In this document: positions 1 through 6,742 of the stretch, one piece after another
Position numbering within the stretch: position 1 is the first letter of the stretch
How the letters are laid out: each line of letters opens with the position of its first letter
Assembly: GCA_044425705.1 (NCBI GenBank)
Contig: JAWXVD010000098.1
Location: 1-12,592, forward strand
Direction of reading: 5' to 3'
Length of the DNA: 12,592 nt
DNA from: JAWXVD01 sp044425705
GTDB taxonomy: Bacteria > Bacillota > Clostridia > Lachnospirales > Lachnospiraceae
The notes under the pieces: model-generated
Told to the model about the DNA's origin: nothing
What the model saw: the letters and a program-made list of their open reading frames with translations, nothing else
Database searches by the model: none
Program-made: the position numbers and the translations under genes

Positions 1-382
1 GTACTTCGGTACTATTTTCTGGTGCATCTACTGGAATGCCTAAATCTTTGAAATCTTCGGTACTTTCCAAAGCTATTTTGGGACTGATTGTTCCATCATC
101 TGAAACGATATCTTGATTTGCTTTGCTCCATATACCTCGTTCATCTTTAACGAGGACTAAATTGTAATTATCATCGCCACTAAAAAAATATATTTTTTCG
201 CAGTTTGATGGTACATCAATTTCGAATTCATTTTTTGCACCTAAGCTACTATTAAGACCTCCGAAACAAGGGTAGAATGTGATAACTTTGCTTTTGTCCT
301 CCGTTTTTACACTTATATCACGAACACAACCCATAGAGCTTGAAACTCCCACGTTTAAAGTGATAGAGTCTTTATTTGTCAA
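1..382 (-). CDS. Partial unknown protein, open at left edge
   Basis: A reverse-strand frame is open from a TGA at 386-388 to the left edge, about 127 codons. It reads as real protein: it contains VGVSSSMGCVRDISVKTED, then ITFYPCFGG, then KIYFFSGDDNYNLVLVKDE followed by RGIWSK. The alternating hydrophobic and polar residues suggest a beta-rich, possibly extracytoplasmic domain. There is no convincing start: the first candidate is a TTG at 380-382 without a Shine-Dalgarno sequence, and the first internal ATG falls inside the domain. This suggests a 5'-truncated gene or one whose N-terminus was lost at a junction near 385. It lies downstream of the 66-codon gene at 422-622 on the same strand. 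I do not recognise the family. That it is coding is fairly likely; the boundary is uncertain. Confidence 0.5.
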   Translation of the reverse strand, partial: MTNKDSITLNVGVSSSMGCVRDISVKTEDKSKVITFYPCFGGLNSSLGAKNEFEIDVPSNCEKIYFFSGDDNYNLVLVKDERGIWSKANQDIVSDDGTISPKIALESTEDFKDLGIPVDAPENSTEV

Positions 383-421
383 ATGTCATACATTGGTAAT
401 TGCCTTAATTTAACATATAAT

Positions 422-622
422 TCAAACTTCTTTTACATCATGCAAATTAATCACTTCGCTTTCCATCTTTGAAGTAACTTTATTAGTTTCCAATATACGA
501 CGCTTATAACTATGTGATACAATCCTTGATGCTGTTTGTATGCTTTGCTGGGTATCAGCATTGCAATAATCATCATGAATTCTCACTTGTACATTTTGTT
601 TCCCATTTTCAAATATAACCAT
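422..622 (-). CDS. Small hypothetical protein, 66 aa
   Basis: This is a 66-residue protein beginning MVIFENGKQNVQVRIHDDYC and ending INLHDVKEV. A full AGGAGG Shine-Dalgarno sequence (reverse strand, 632-627) lies 4 bases before the ATG, which is the main reason to accept it. A TATAAT-like box lies at 649-654 on the same strand, with only a weak -35 (AAAACA) 17 bases away. The sequence is hydrophilic, with a basic central segment (SHSYKRR), no membrane segment and no signal peptide. Small proteins of this kind are common as cargo in Firmicute conjugative elements, but I cannot name a family. The next frame on the same strand (1-382) starts without its own RBS, so the two could once have been adjacent genes of one operon. 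No function is proposed. Confidence 0.5.
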   Translation of the reverse strand: MVIFENGKQNVQVRIHDDYCNADTQQSIQTASRIVSHSYKRRILETNKVTSKMESEVINLHDVKEV

Positions 623-648
623 ATAACCTCCTATTTTTGTTTTTGATT

Positions 649-677
649 ATTATATTATGGATAATTTTTTCTGTTTT
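649..677 (-). promoter_or_regulatory. Possible promoter for the 66-aa gene
   Basis: On the reverse strand a TATAAT hexamer occupies 654-649. AAAACA sits 17 bases upstream (677-672) and matches only the last three positions of TTGACA. The -10 lies 17 bases before the AGGAGG of the gene that starts at 622. The position is sensible, but the flank is so AT-rich that a chance match is possible. Confidence 0.3.
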
Positions 678-1006
678 TATTCGTAAACACACCTTAACAA
701 ACCAATTCATATTAGATAATTACCTTATACCGGCTCACTTCCTATGCCTTTTCAGCCACGTTGTCAGGACACGCTATGCGATATTTCATTTGCAGGTATG
801 CTCCTATCATGGCATACTGTCTGCAACTCCTAATATAACTTCCGGTAAAGGGGTATGTAATTTTCAAGGTTCAATAAATAATTGCTCTTGATTTTGCCTA
901 CAAATACTAAACAGGGAACTTTGATGTCATTTTCCTCAAAAAAAGAAAAATTTTTTATCTAAAATTTTTTAAACTTATAAAAAAAGAAATTTTATCAATA
1001 TTTTCA
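678..1006. other. Intergenic stretch without a supportable gene
   Basis: No gene here has both a start signal and recognisable protein content. The + strand frame from 637 has no RBS and an unconvincing composition. On the reverse strand a frame open from about 876 to a stop at 751 encodes RQYAMIGAYLQMKYRIACP then DNVAEKA. It looks less random but has no start codon with an RBS, so it could be the tail of a decayed mobile-element gene. Bases 930-1006 are A/T tracts leading into the abiE promoter. Confidence 0.4.
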
Positions 1007-1035
1007 TTTACTTTTGTACTACTTTCATATATAAT
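1007..1035 (+). promoter_or_regulatory. abiE operon promoter
   Basis: TTTACT at 1007-1012 (4 of 6 matches to TTGACA), a 17-base spacer, and a perfect TATAAT at 1030-1035. The start codon of the first gene is 28 bases downstream, with AAGGTGAT (1050-1057) as its ribosome binding site. Confidence 0.75.
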
Positions 1036-1050
1036 AGTAGTATGAAAGTA
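1020..1050. promoter_or_regulatory. Probable AbiEi operator: inverted repeat around the -10 box
   Basis: TACTTTCATA (1020-1029) and TATGAAAGTA (1041-1050) are a perfect 10-bp inverted repeat. The 11-base gap contains the TATAAT. In studied AbiE systems the antitoxin AbiEi represses its own operon by binding inverted repeats in the promoter. The arrangement here fits that mode, with each arm able to hold one antitoxin molecule and the -10 box occluded. Binding itself is inferred. Confidence 0.7.
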
Positions 1051-1062
1051 AGGTGATGTTAT

Positions 1063-1656
1063 ATGAAAAAAGATTTATTAGATTTAATTATCAAAGAGAA
1101 TAATGGTACGATTACAACTGCTGAAGCAATCCGTACAGGTGTATCGAAACCGTTTTTTTTGAATTTTGTTAAGGAAAGAAATCTTTTGCGTGTCGGTCAT
1201 GGTATTTATTTATCCGAAGACTTTTGGGAAGACCCCTATTATATTTTAAGTATTCGATATAAAAATATGGTTTTCTCCCATGAAACAGCATTATATTTTC
1301 TTGGACTTTCCGACCGTGAACCCACTAGGCTTGCAGTGACAGTAAAAGACAAATACAGCAATGCAAATCTTACCGGACAAGGTGTAAAATTGTATCGTAT
1401 CAAAAAAGAGCTTTTTGAAATCGGCAAAATTTCTGTACAATCCCCTATGGGAAATCCGATCCCGATTTATGATGCAGAGCGTAGCCTGTGTGACATTATG
1501 CGTAGCCGAAGTCAAGTAGAAACACAAGACTTACATACTGCCATGAAAGAGTATGTTAGAGGACCGGACAAAAACATTCCCAAACTAATGTCTTATGCAC
1601 AAAAATTTAAAGTTGAAAAACATTTGCAAAATTATTTGGAGGTACTGTTATCATGA
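1063..1656 (+). CDS. abiEi: AbiEi-type antitoxin of a type IV toxin-antitoxin pair
   Basis: This 197-residue protein matches the usual size and layout of AbiEi antitoxins. An N-terminal winged-helix DNA-binding domain (about residues 1-50) includes TAEAIRTGVSK and ends in the wing-like GHGIYLSEDF. The conserved SHETALYFLGLSDREP follows (about 72-87), then a C-terminal alpha/beta antitoxin domain including ERSLCDIMRSR. In this family the protein both represses the operon and counteracts the toxin without a stable protein complex (type IV behaviour). The ATG at 1063 has AAGGTGAT upstream. The stop overlaps the toxin start by four bases (ATGA at 1653-1656), so translation is coupled. The role is abortive phage defence or mobile-element maintenance. 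The gene looks intact. Confidence 0.9.
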   Translation: MKKDLLDLIIKENNGTITTAEAIRTGVSKPFFLNFVKERNLLRVGHGIYLSEDFWEDPYYILSIRYKNMVFSHETALYFLGLSDREPTRLAVTVKDKYSNANLTGQGVKLYRIKKELFEIGKISVQSPMGNPIPIYDAERSLCDIMRSRSQVETQDLHTAMKEYVRGPDKNIPKLMSYAQKFKVEKHLQNYLEVLLS

Positions 1657-2495
1657 TAAAAACCGCGCGGCAGCTAAAAGATTTAGTCCGAAATAAAACT
1701 ATGGGCGACAGCCTAAAATCCCAAGTCATTCTAAGGAACTATATTATGGAACGATTTTTGGAACGATTGTCAAATTCTGAATTTAGAAACCATTTCGTAC
1801 TGAAAGGCGGTATGCTCATTAGTGCTATTGTTGGAATTGACAACAGAAGTACAATGGATATTGATGCAACTATCAAAAACTTGCCTTTGAATATTGATTC
1901 CGCTAAAGATATTGTGGAAAAGATTATATCCGTACCACTTGAAGATAATGTTAGTTTTTCTATCAAAAGTATGCATGAAATTATGGAAGAATCAGAGTAT
2001 GGCGGTATAAGAATGAATTTGGAATCTAAATTTGATACTATGCTAATACCTATAAAGATTGATATTTCCACAGGTGATGTAATTACACCGAGGGAAATCG
2101 AATATCACTTCCGTCTTATGTTTGAGAACAGGGATATTTCCATACTTGCCTATAATATGGAAACAGTTCTTGCGGAGAAACTGGAAAGCATATTATCAAA
2201 GTCGATTACCAATACAAGAATGCGTGATTTTTATGATATTTATATTTTAACCACGTATCACAGTCACTTGTATGATGAACAAGCATTATCCGATGCATTT
2301 GGAGCAACATGCAAAAAAAGAAACTCCACAAGTGCAATGGAGCAACGAAACGACACCGTGGCTACAATTAAAAACAGTAAGATTATGATTGATTTATGGA
2401 ATAAGTATCAAAAGAAATATTCTTATGCAGAAGATATAACATGGGATATGGCAATCCATACAATTGAAAATACTGTAGCATTGCTAAAAAGGTAA
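1653..2495 (+). CDS. abiEii: AbiEii-type nucleotidyltransferase toxin
   Basis: This 280-residue protein carries the DNA polymerase beta-like nucleotidyltransferase core of AbiEii/MenT-type toxins. The nucleotide-binding KGGMLI is at 51-56, the metal-binding RSTMDID at 65-71 and the third acidic strand KIDIS at 135-139. Then come the family motif YNMETVLAEKLESIL (about 167-181) and RMRDFYDIY (189-197). All catalytic acidic residues appear present, so the toxin should be active. Related toxins transfer nucleotides onto RNA targets such as tRNA acceptor ends or otherwise block translation; the target of this one cannot be read from the sequence. It is translationally coupled to the antitoxin and the operon ends at the terminator at 2612-2649. 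It slows or stops cell growth when the antitoxin is insufficient, for example on infection. Confidence 0.9.
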   Translation: MIKTARQLKDLVRNKTMGDSLKSQVILRNYIMERFLERLSNSEFRNHFVLKGGMLISAIVGIDNRSTMDIDATIKNLPLNIDSAKDIVEKIISVPLEDNVSFSIKSMHEIMEESEYGGIRMNLESKFDTMLIPIKIDISTGDVITPREIEYHFRLMFENRDISILAYNMETVLAEKLESILSKSITNTRMRDFYDIYILTTYHSHLYDEQALSDAFGATCKKRNSTSAMEQRNDTVATIKNSKIMIDLWNKYQKKYSYAEDITWDMAIHTIENTVALLKR

Positions 2496-2611
2496 ATTTT
2501 ATATGGATTATTAACATTTGTTGTGTTATAATGATGCTATCTTTCCTCAGCAGAATTAATATCAGTAATTGATATCTAAAAAAGAGAAATCTTGTGTTTC
2601 TCGTAATATCT

Positions 2612-2649
2612 AAAAAAAGAAACCATCCATTGAGGGTGGTTTCTTTTTT
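2612..2649. terminator. Bidirectional intrinsic terminator between convergent operons
   Basis: GAAACCATCC (2619-2628) pairs with GGGTGGTTTC (2634-2643) over 10 bp (one G-U type pair) with a 5-base loop. Seven A precede the stem and six T follow it, so it has a U tract on either strand. It lies between abiEii (+) and the last permease gene of the peptide cluster (-) and can terminate both. A weaker hairpin (GAGAAA 2584-2589 with TTTCTC 2597-2602) precedes it, and ATATCTAAAAAA is repeated before each. Confidence 0.85.
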
Positions 2650-2686
2650 GACCTGTACATATATGTAGACTTTAGCTACTAATAGC

Positions 2687-3400
2687 CTATTTGTAAATCA
2701 CATCATCCCTATTTAGTCTTTTAACTATTGCTTTGCTTCCACAATATGTTACTCCACAAAGTATTATAGCTACCCCACAAGATAAGTATATTGAAGTCAT
2801 GAGCATAAAAGCTACTACATTACTTAATAGAGTTACTAAGAGTATGCTCGTAACAATAGTAGCATTAGTTGAAGAAAACCTAATTCCAAGAAAACTTGAT
2901 ATTATAATTAAGCACACTGCTATTATTGCAATTATTAAAGGAATTACAATTATATATATAATATTTTCTAAACCAAACGATTGTTTCAGCACAATAGGAA
3001 ACAAAAGCTCACTACATAAAAAAAGCATATTACCACTTATTGCAGAAACAAAAATATATTTCACATACGTTTTCAAAAAAGCAATAACTTTGGTGTGGTA
3101 TAATGAAAGTCTGCCGTTTGGATATAAATAAATTCGCTCTTTTCCGCTCCCCACAAAATCTTTAACTATAAAGCGATTAATGCAAAAAGAACCATAAATT
3201 AGTAAAGTTGATATCGTTATTGTTGATGATAAGGCAATTATAGTATTATAATCTGCAAGTATGTTATCATTTGAAGTTTCAAACCGCCCAACAATGGCAA
3301 AGAAAAATAGAAAGCATACTTGAATTAATAGTGTTAATACAAAAACTATTTTCTTGTTTCCATTGAGCTTTTGTTGCTCATATATAGTTGCATTAATCAT
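2687..3400 (-). CDS. ABC-2 type permease, second transporter of the peptide cluster
   Basis: This 237-residue polytopic membrane protein has about six hydrophobic segments (roughly 19-38, 53-76, 113-135, 148-172, 180-203 and 205-221). The cytoplasmic loop between segments 2 and 3 contains GKERIYLYPNGRLSLYHTK, the type of coupling loop seen in bacteriocin/BcrB-like ABC-2 permeases. It starts at 3400, overlapping the end of its ATPase gene by eight bases. GGAGGG stands 11 bases ahead of the ATG. It is the last gene of the operon and ends just before the shared terminator. With the 241-aa ATPase it should form a homodimeric or two-subunit exporter. Self-immunity against the cluster's own peptide is the likely role by analogy with LanFEG-type systems; this is inference. 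Confidence 0.75.
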   Translation of the reverse strand: MINATIYEQQKLNGNKKIVFVLTLLIQVCFLFFFAIVGRFETSNDNILADYNTIIALSSTITISTLLIYGSFCINRFIVKDFVGSGKERIYLYPNGRLSLYHTKVIAFLKTYVKYIFVSAISGNMLFLCSELLFPIVLKQSFGLENIIYIIVIPLIIAIIAVCLIIISSFLGIRFSSTNATIVTSILLVTLLSNVVAFMLMTSIYLSCGVAIILCGVTYCGSKAIVKRLNRDDVIYK

Positions 3401-4118
3401 GGTATTTATTTCCCTCCATTAACTCTTTATAATATCCTCGCAAGCCATCTTTATAATTTAATTCAACATCTTTCAAATTCATCTTACTCGTTGTTTTTCC
3501 GTTTTTTATTAATACAACCGAATCTGCAAACTGTTCTAATTCACTTAATGAATGACTTGATATAAGCACAGTACCCCCAATATCGGTAAACTCTTGTAAA
3601 ATTTCTTTTATTAACATAATTCCATCAGGATCAAGTCCGTTAAAAGGTTCATCTAACAATAAAATTTGCGGCTTATGAGATAAAGCCAAGGCAATCAACA
3701 ATCGTTGTTTCATTCCTACTGACATTCCGCCTATTTTTTGTTTTAAACTGACGTTTAAATTCACTTTGTTTAAAAATAGATTGATTGAATCCGGTTTTTC
3801 AATTTTTAAATACTGATAATGTTCAACAAACAATTCTTCAACATTCATACTCGAAATACTGTTTGGATATTGCATCACAACACCTATCTGCGAAAGAACT
3901 CTCTCTTTATTATCTACGAAACTCGTATCATCATAAAGTATGATTCCTTCATCCGGAAACATTAATCCTGTAATGCATTTTAGCAAAGAAGTTTTTCCCG
4001 CACCATTAGCCCCAATAATTGCACATAACTCTCCTTTGTCTATGGTTAAACACGCAGAACATAAAACTTGATGATCTCCAATTGTTTTTGACAGCCCTTT
4101 TACTTCTATAACAGACAT
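3393..4118 (-). CDS. ABC transporter ATPase, second transporter (BcrA/LanF-like)
   Basis: This 241-residue nucleotide-binding protein has Walker A GANGAGKTS (36-44), a Q-loop glutamine in VVMQYPN (Q83), signature MSVGMKQRL (132-140), Walker B ILLLDEP (152-158), D-loop GLDP, and the H-switch histidine in SSHS (H189). The MKQRL form of the signature is characteristic of ABC-2 ATPases from bacteriocin and lantibiotic self-protection systems (BcrA/LanF group). The ATG at 4118 is preceded by AAAGGA at good spacing. It follows the first permease gene with only 6 bases between and overlaps the second permease gene, so all are one transcript. It energises the 237-aa permease. Whether it exports the mature peptide or provides immunity cannot be decided from sequence. 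Confidence 0.85.
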   Translation of the reverse strand: MSVIEVKGLSKTIGDHQVLCSACLTIDKGELCAIIGANGAGKTSLLKCITGLMFPDEGIILYDDTSFVDNKERVLSQIGVVMQYPNSISSMNVEELFVEHYQYLKIEKPDSINLFLNKVNLNVSLKQKIGGMSVGMKQRLLIALALSHKPQILLLDEPFNGLDPDGIMLIKEILQEFTDIGGTVLISSHSLSELEQFADSVVLIKNGKTTSKMNLKDVELNYKDGLRGYYKELMEGNKYHD

Positions 4119-4124
4119 ATATTA

Positions 4125-4883
4125 TCAATCCTTTCTTGATATTATTTTTAAAGATACTACAAAGGAAAATATTCCCCAAAATATCACTATCATTAAGTTA
4201 CTATATTCCATTTGCTGAAGGTCAAATATCGTTGAGCGAATTAAATTACTTATTGGAACAAACGGAAAAGCATTATATATTGGGGTTATCCATTCAGGCA
4301 GACGGCTTGCGGGGTATAAAATAGGCGAAAACAGCAATGTTACTATCATTATTACTTGTGTAATTAACGAAGTCATATTTGGCTCAAATAAGTATGCAAT
4401 ACAGAATCCTATTAATATAAGGCAAATTAAAATTATAGCTAATATAAAAACATCGTACAAGGTAATATTCAAATCAATATCAAAGCGTATTATACCTGCA
4501 ACTAAACTCATAATTATTCCGGGAAGCGAAGCCATCCCCCAAATAAGAACATCTGCTAAAACTATAAGATGTCGGGGTACAGGTAATGTTCTTTGATATT
4601 GCAATATCCCATTTTGTTTAGATTCACATACAATTTGAGGTGCTAATACACATCCAACAGCAATCAACCCGAGTGTTAGTGCGCCTGATGAAAAATAAAT
4701 GGCAGACTCATTATCAATAACAGGTGTCATTAATGCAAACCCATAAACAATTGCTACTGCCAATAACATCTGTACGATTGTAAACACAGGCAAATAAAAT
4801 TTATGTCTTAAAAGACTCCAACGTAATACTCCATAAAATTGCAGCATTAAGTTAGATTTTTGTATATTCATTCTATTACCCAT
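4125..4883 (-). CDS. ABC-2 type permease, first transporter of the peptide cluster
   Basis: This 252-residue protein has about six membrane segments (roughly 32-52, 66-86, 108-131, 144-165, 172-190 and 229-248). Between segments 2 and 3 it carries the classic ABC-2 exporter loop CESKQNGILQYQRTLPVPR (about 86-104). A periplasmic-side FSPILYPASRLPEW follows (about 185-198), typical of the NodJ/DrrB-like ABC2_membrane family. The start at 4883 has GGAGGG 7-8 bases upstream and overlaps the end of the 311-aa ATPase gene by eight bases, which marks the two as partners. It is the membrane channel of the transporter most likely to export the modified peptide, given its position directly after the protease gene. 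The export assignment is inference from context. Confidence 0.8.
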   Translation of the reverse strand: MGNRMNIQKSNLMLQFYGVLRWSLLRHKFYLPVFTIVQMLLAVAIVYGFALMTPVIDNESAIYFSSGALTLGLIAVGCVLAPQIVCESKQNGILQYQRTLPVPRHLIVLADVLIWGMASLPGIIMSLVAGIIRFDIDLNITLYDVFILAIILICLILIGFCIAYLFEPNMTSLITQVIMIVTLLFSPILYPASRLPEWITPIYNAFPFVPISNLIRSTIFDLQQMEYSNLMIVIFWGIFSFVVSLKIISRKD

Positions 4884-5811
4884 TAATTATCCCTCCATAA
4901 CTAGCCTTTAAAGAATTTGATTCCAATTTATAGCTTTTTATTTTACCTTCTATAATATTTTTCTCCACCCATTCAACTGCTACTAATGTCTGCTCTTTAT
5001 CTAATAATATTGTTGCATGCTTATTATCATTAGAAAAATGAATTTTAATATTTTCTGCCCAAGTGGATATTTCAGTATTATTATGCAATGCTATTGTTAA
5101 TACATTATTCAAAGAATCATCTCTTTGCATATTTAGTGTAGCTTCCTTAATAACCTTTCCTTTTTCTAACATAACGTATCTGTCAGCATATTCCTCAACT
5201 TCAAGCAGATTATGTGTAACAACTATAATTACATGCCCGTTATTTGCTAATTTCCTCATATAATTCCAAATTAGCTTTCTTCTAACAGGATCTACATCAT
5301 TGGTGGGTTCATCTAACAAAATTATAGGTGACGGAAAAGTTACCGCCATTGCAAATGAGGTTAGCCTTTGTAATCCTCCGGATAGTTTATCCCCCGAAAA
5401 CTTCTCCCATTTTTCAATTTGCAAATCTCGTATTATATTATCAGTATAACTTTTCATGTCCTTTTTTGACATTCCGCGAATAAGTAAAATAGATTCAATA
5501 GATTGCCTTAATGTCACTCCCGCCAGAGGTGCAAGAAACTGTGGCATTGTAGATACAAGTTGCCGTGCCAAAGCACAATTGTTCCCTAATGTATTGCCAT
5601 TATAAAATATATCTCCGCTATCTGATTTTACATTCCCGCAAATTTGATTGAGTAAAGTTGTTTTACCGGCTCCATTATGACCGATTAAAGCTGTTATTTG
5701 ACTAGGTGCAAAGTAAGTGGATATACTGTCATTTGCAAGAACACTACCTTTTTTATATGACTTACTTACGTTATCTATAATTAATGCATCTTCTTTATGA
5801 AAACTGAGCAT
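4876..5811 (-). CDS. ABC transporter ATPase, first transporter
   Basis: This is a 311-residue ATPase. Walker A GHNGAGKTT is at 44-52, Q-loop MPQFL near 89-93, signature LSGGLQRL at 143-150, Walker B ILLDEPT at 164-170, D-loop DVDP and switch histidine in VVTHN (H200). About 70 extra residues follow the nucleotide-binding fold (from about 240), the usual size for CcmA/DrrA-type ABC-2 ATPases with a C-terminal regulatory extension. The start at 5811 has AAGGAGG nine bases upstream and lies inside the protease gene, overlapping it by 17 bases. The gene in turn overlaps its permease gene by eight. The tight packing shows that protease, ATPase and permease are made together, consistent with trimming and export of one peptide substrate. 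Confidence 0.87.
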   Translation of the reverse strand: MLSFHKEDALIIDNVSKSYKKGSVLANDSISTYFAPSQITALIGHNGAGKTTLLNQICGNVKSDSGDIFYNGNTLGNNCALARQLVSTMPQFLAPLAGVTLRQSIESILLIRGMSKKDMKSYTDNIIRDLQIEKWEKFSGDKLSGGLQRLTSFAMAVTFPSPIILLDEPTNDVDPVRRKLIWNYMRKLANNGHVIIVVTHNLLEVEEYADRYVMLEKGKVIKEATLNMQRDDSLNNVLTIALHNNTEISTWAENIKIHFSNDNKHATILLDKEQTLVAVEWVEKNIIEGKIKSYKLESNSLKASYGGIING

Positions 5812-6700
5812 AAACTAAAACCTCCTTAATTATTGAACACAAAAATGGCAAAATCCAAAAAAATAATATACAAAATTCAACAATGTAACCAATTGTCCTC
5901 AAATATCTCCATATTTTTATTTCTTGTGCAGTCAAATTCGTGCGTTCCCTTTTATAATCTTCTTCTATAAAAGGGTTATCTAAAATCATCATTGCTATAA
6001 TTTTCCCATCACAATTTTTGTGAAATCGAAATTGCCACATTATTCGTAGCCCCAAAATCGATATTGCAATTGTAATCATCCAATGTTCAACAAAACAGTA
6101 CGCTATCATCAAAATAGCAAGTTCGAACACGTCAGCAATAACACCCGCAGAAATAGCCGCTATCCTGTTTTTGAAAGACCAAACCCATATATGTGTCATA
6201 GACACAGTAGCCGAAGCTTTTTTTAATGACAGTTTTATACTTGATATCCCTTTATTAAGATTATTAGCAAAAACCATATGCATAAACTCATGAATAGTTG
6301 CTGTAAATATTGCAAAAATAACTATATATAATATATTTTCCCATAAATCTATACTATCATTTTTCAAGCCATACTTTAATGGAAAATCTTGTGTAATCAG
6401 TAAAAGCAAAACTATAACTACTGACAAAAAGCCGATTACAAACAGTAAATTTCTAGCCCCACTCCAAATAAATGAATTATTATCATTTGGAATAGCACTT
6501 TTATAGTTTTCATTATCAGTAAAAAAACCACTGACAACAAGTTCATCAATTATTTCTTTATCTAAATTATTTTCTGAAAAAAAAGAGGAAGATAATTCAT
6601 TTTTAATATCTTCATTTACCATTAACAAATTGGAATTGTTCGCCACAATAATATAGTTATTATTTTTAAGCATTCTATGCTTTATCGGCTTAATATACAT
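5795..6700 (-). CDS. Membrane-bound M50-like zinc peptidase, probable RiPP maturation protease
   Basis: This 301-residue polytopic membrane protein has an HEFMH zinc motif at 137-141 inside a hydrophobic segment (about 121-145). A second conserved-looking site, CDGKIIAMMILDNPF, follows around 230-244. Its Asp-Gly matches the third-ligand DG motif of peptide-type M50 proteases. Hydrophobic segments occur near 82-102, 121-145, 180-222 and 267-293. The soluble N-terminus (about 10-62: a strand-rich start, then NLDKEIIDELVVSGFF) resembles a short PqqD/RRE-like winged helix that could bind a leader peptide. Such proteases occur in RiPP operons (for example the YydH type), where they are thought to remove leaders. 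GGGAGG stands 8 bases before the ATG. Peptide cleavage is inferred. Confidence 0.78.
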   Translation of the reverse strand: MYIKPIKHRMLKNNNYIIVANNSNLLMVNEDIKNELSSSFFSENNLDKEIIDELVVSGFFTDNENYKSAIPNDNNSFIWSGARNLLFVIGFLSVVIVLLLLITQDFPLKYGLKNDSIDLWENILYIVIFAIFTATIHEFMHMVFANNLNKGISSIKLSLKKASATVSMTHIWVWSFKNRIAAISAGVIADVFELAILMIAYCFVEHWMITIAISILGLRIMWQFRFHKNCDGKIIAMMILDNPFIEEDYKRERTNLTAQEIKIWRYLRTIGYIVEFCILFFWILPFLCSIIKEVLVYAQFS

Positions 6701-6742
6701 ACGCTTATACCTCCCTCATTTTTTATTTAAAGTAAACAAACT

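Noticed and set aside
637..891. 84-codon + strand ORF
   Set aside because: No ribosome binding site, no recognisable domain, and an AT-rich opening that is hydrophobic by composition. The reverse strand of the same DNA is at least as protein-like, so neither was called.
2656..2667. 12-bp palindrome TACATATATGTA as an operator
   Set aside because: It lies downstream of both convergent operons with no promoter next to it; in AT-rich DNA such a palindrome can arise by chance.
2733..3131. 132-codon + strand ORF
   Set aside because: It lies opposite the permease gene, which has membrane segments, an RBS and overlap with its ATPase gene. This frame has no family features and is a shadow.
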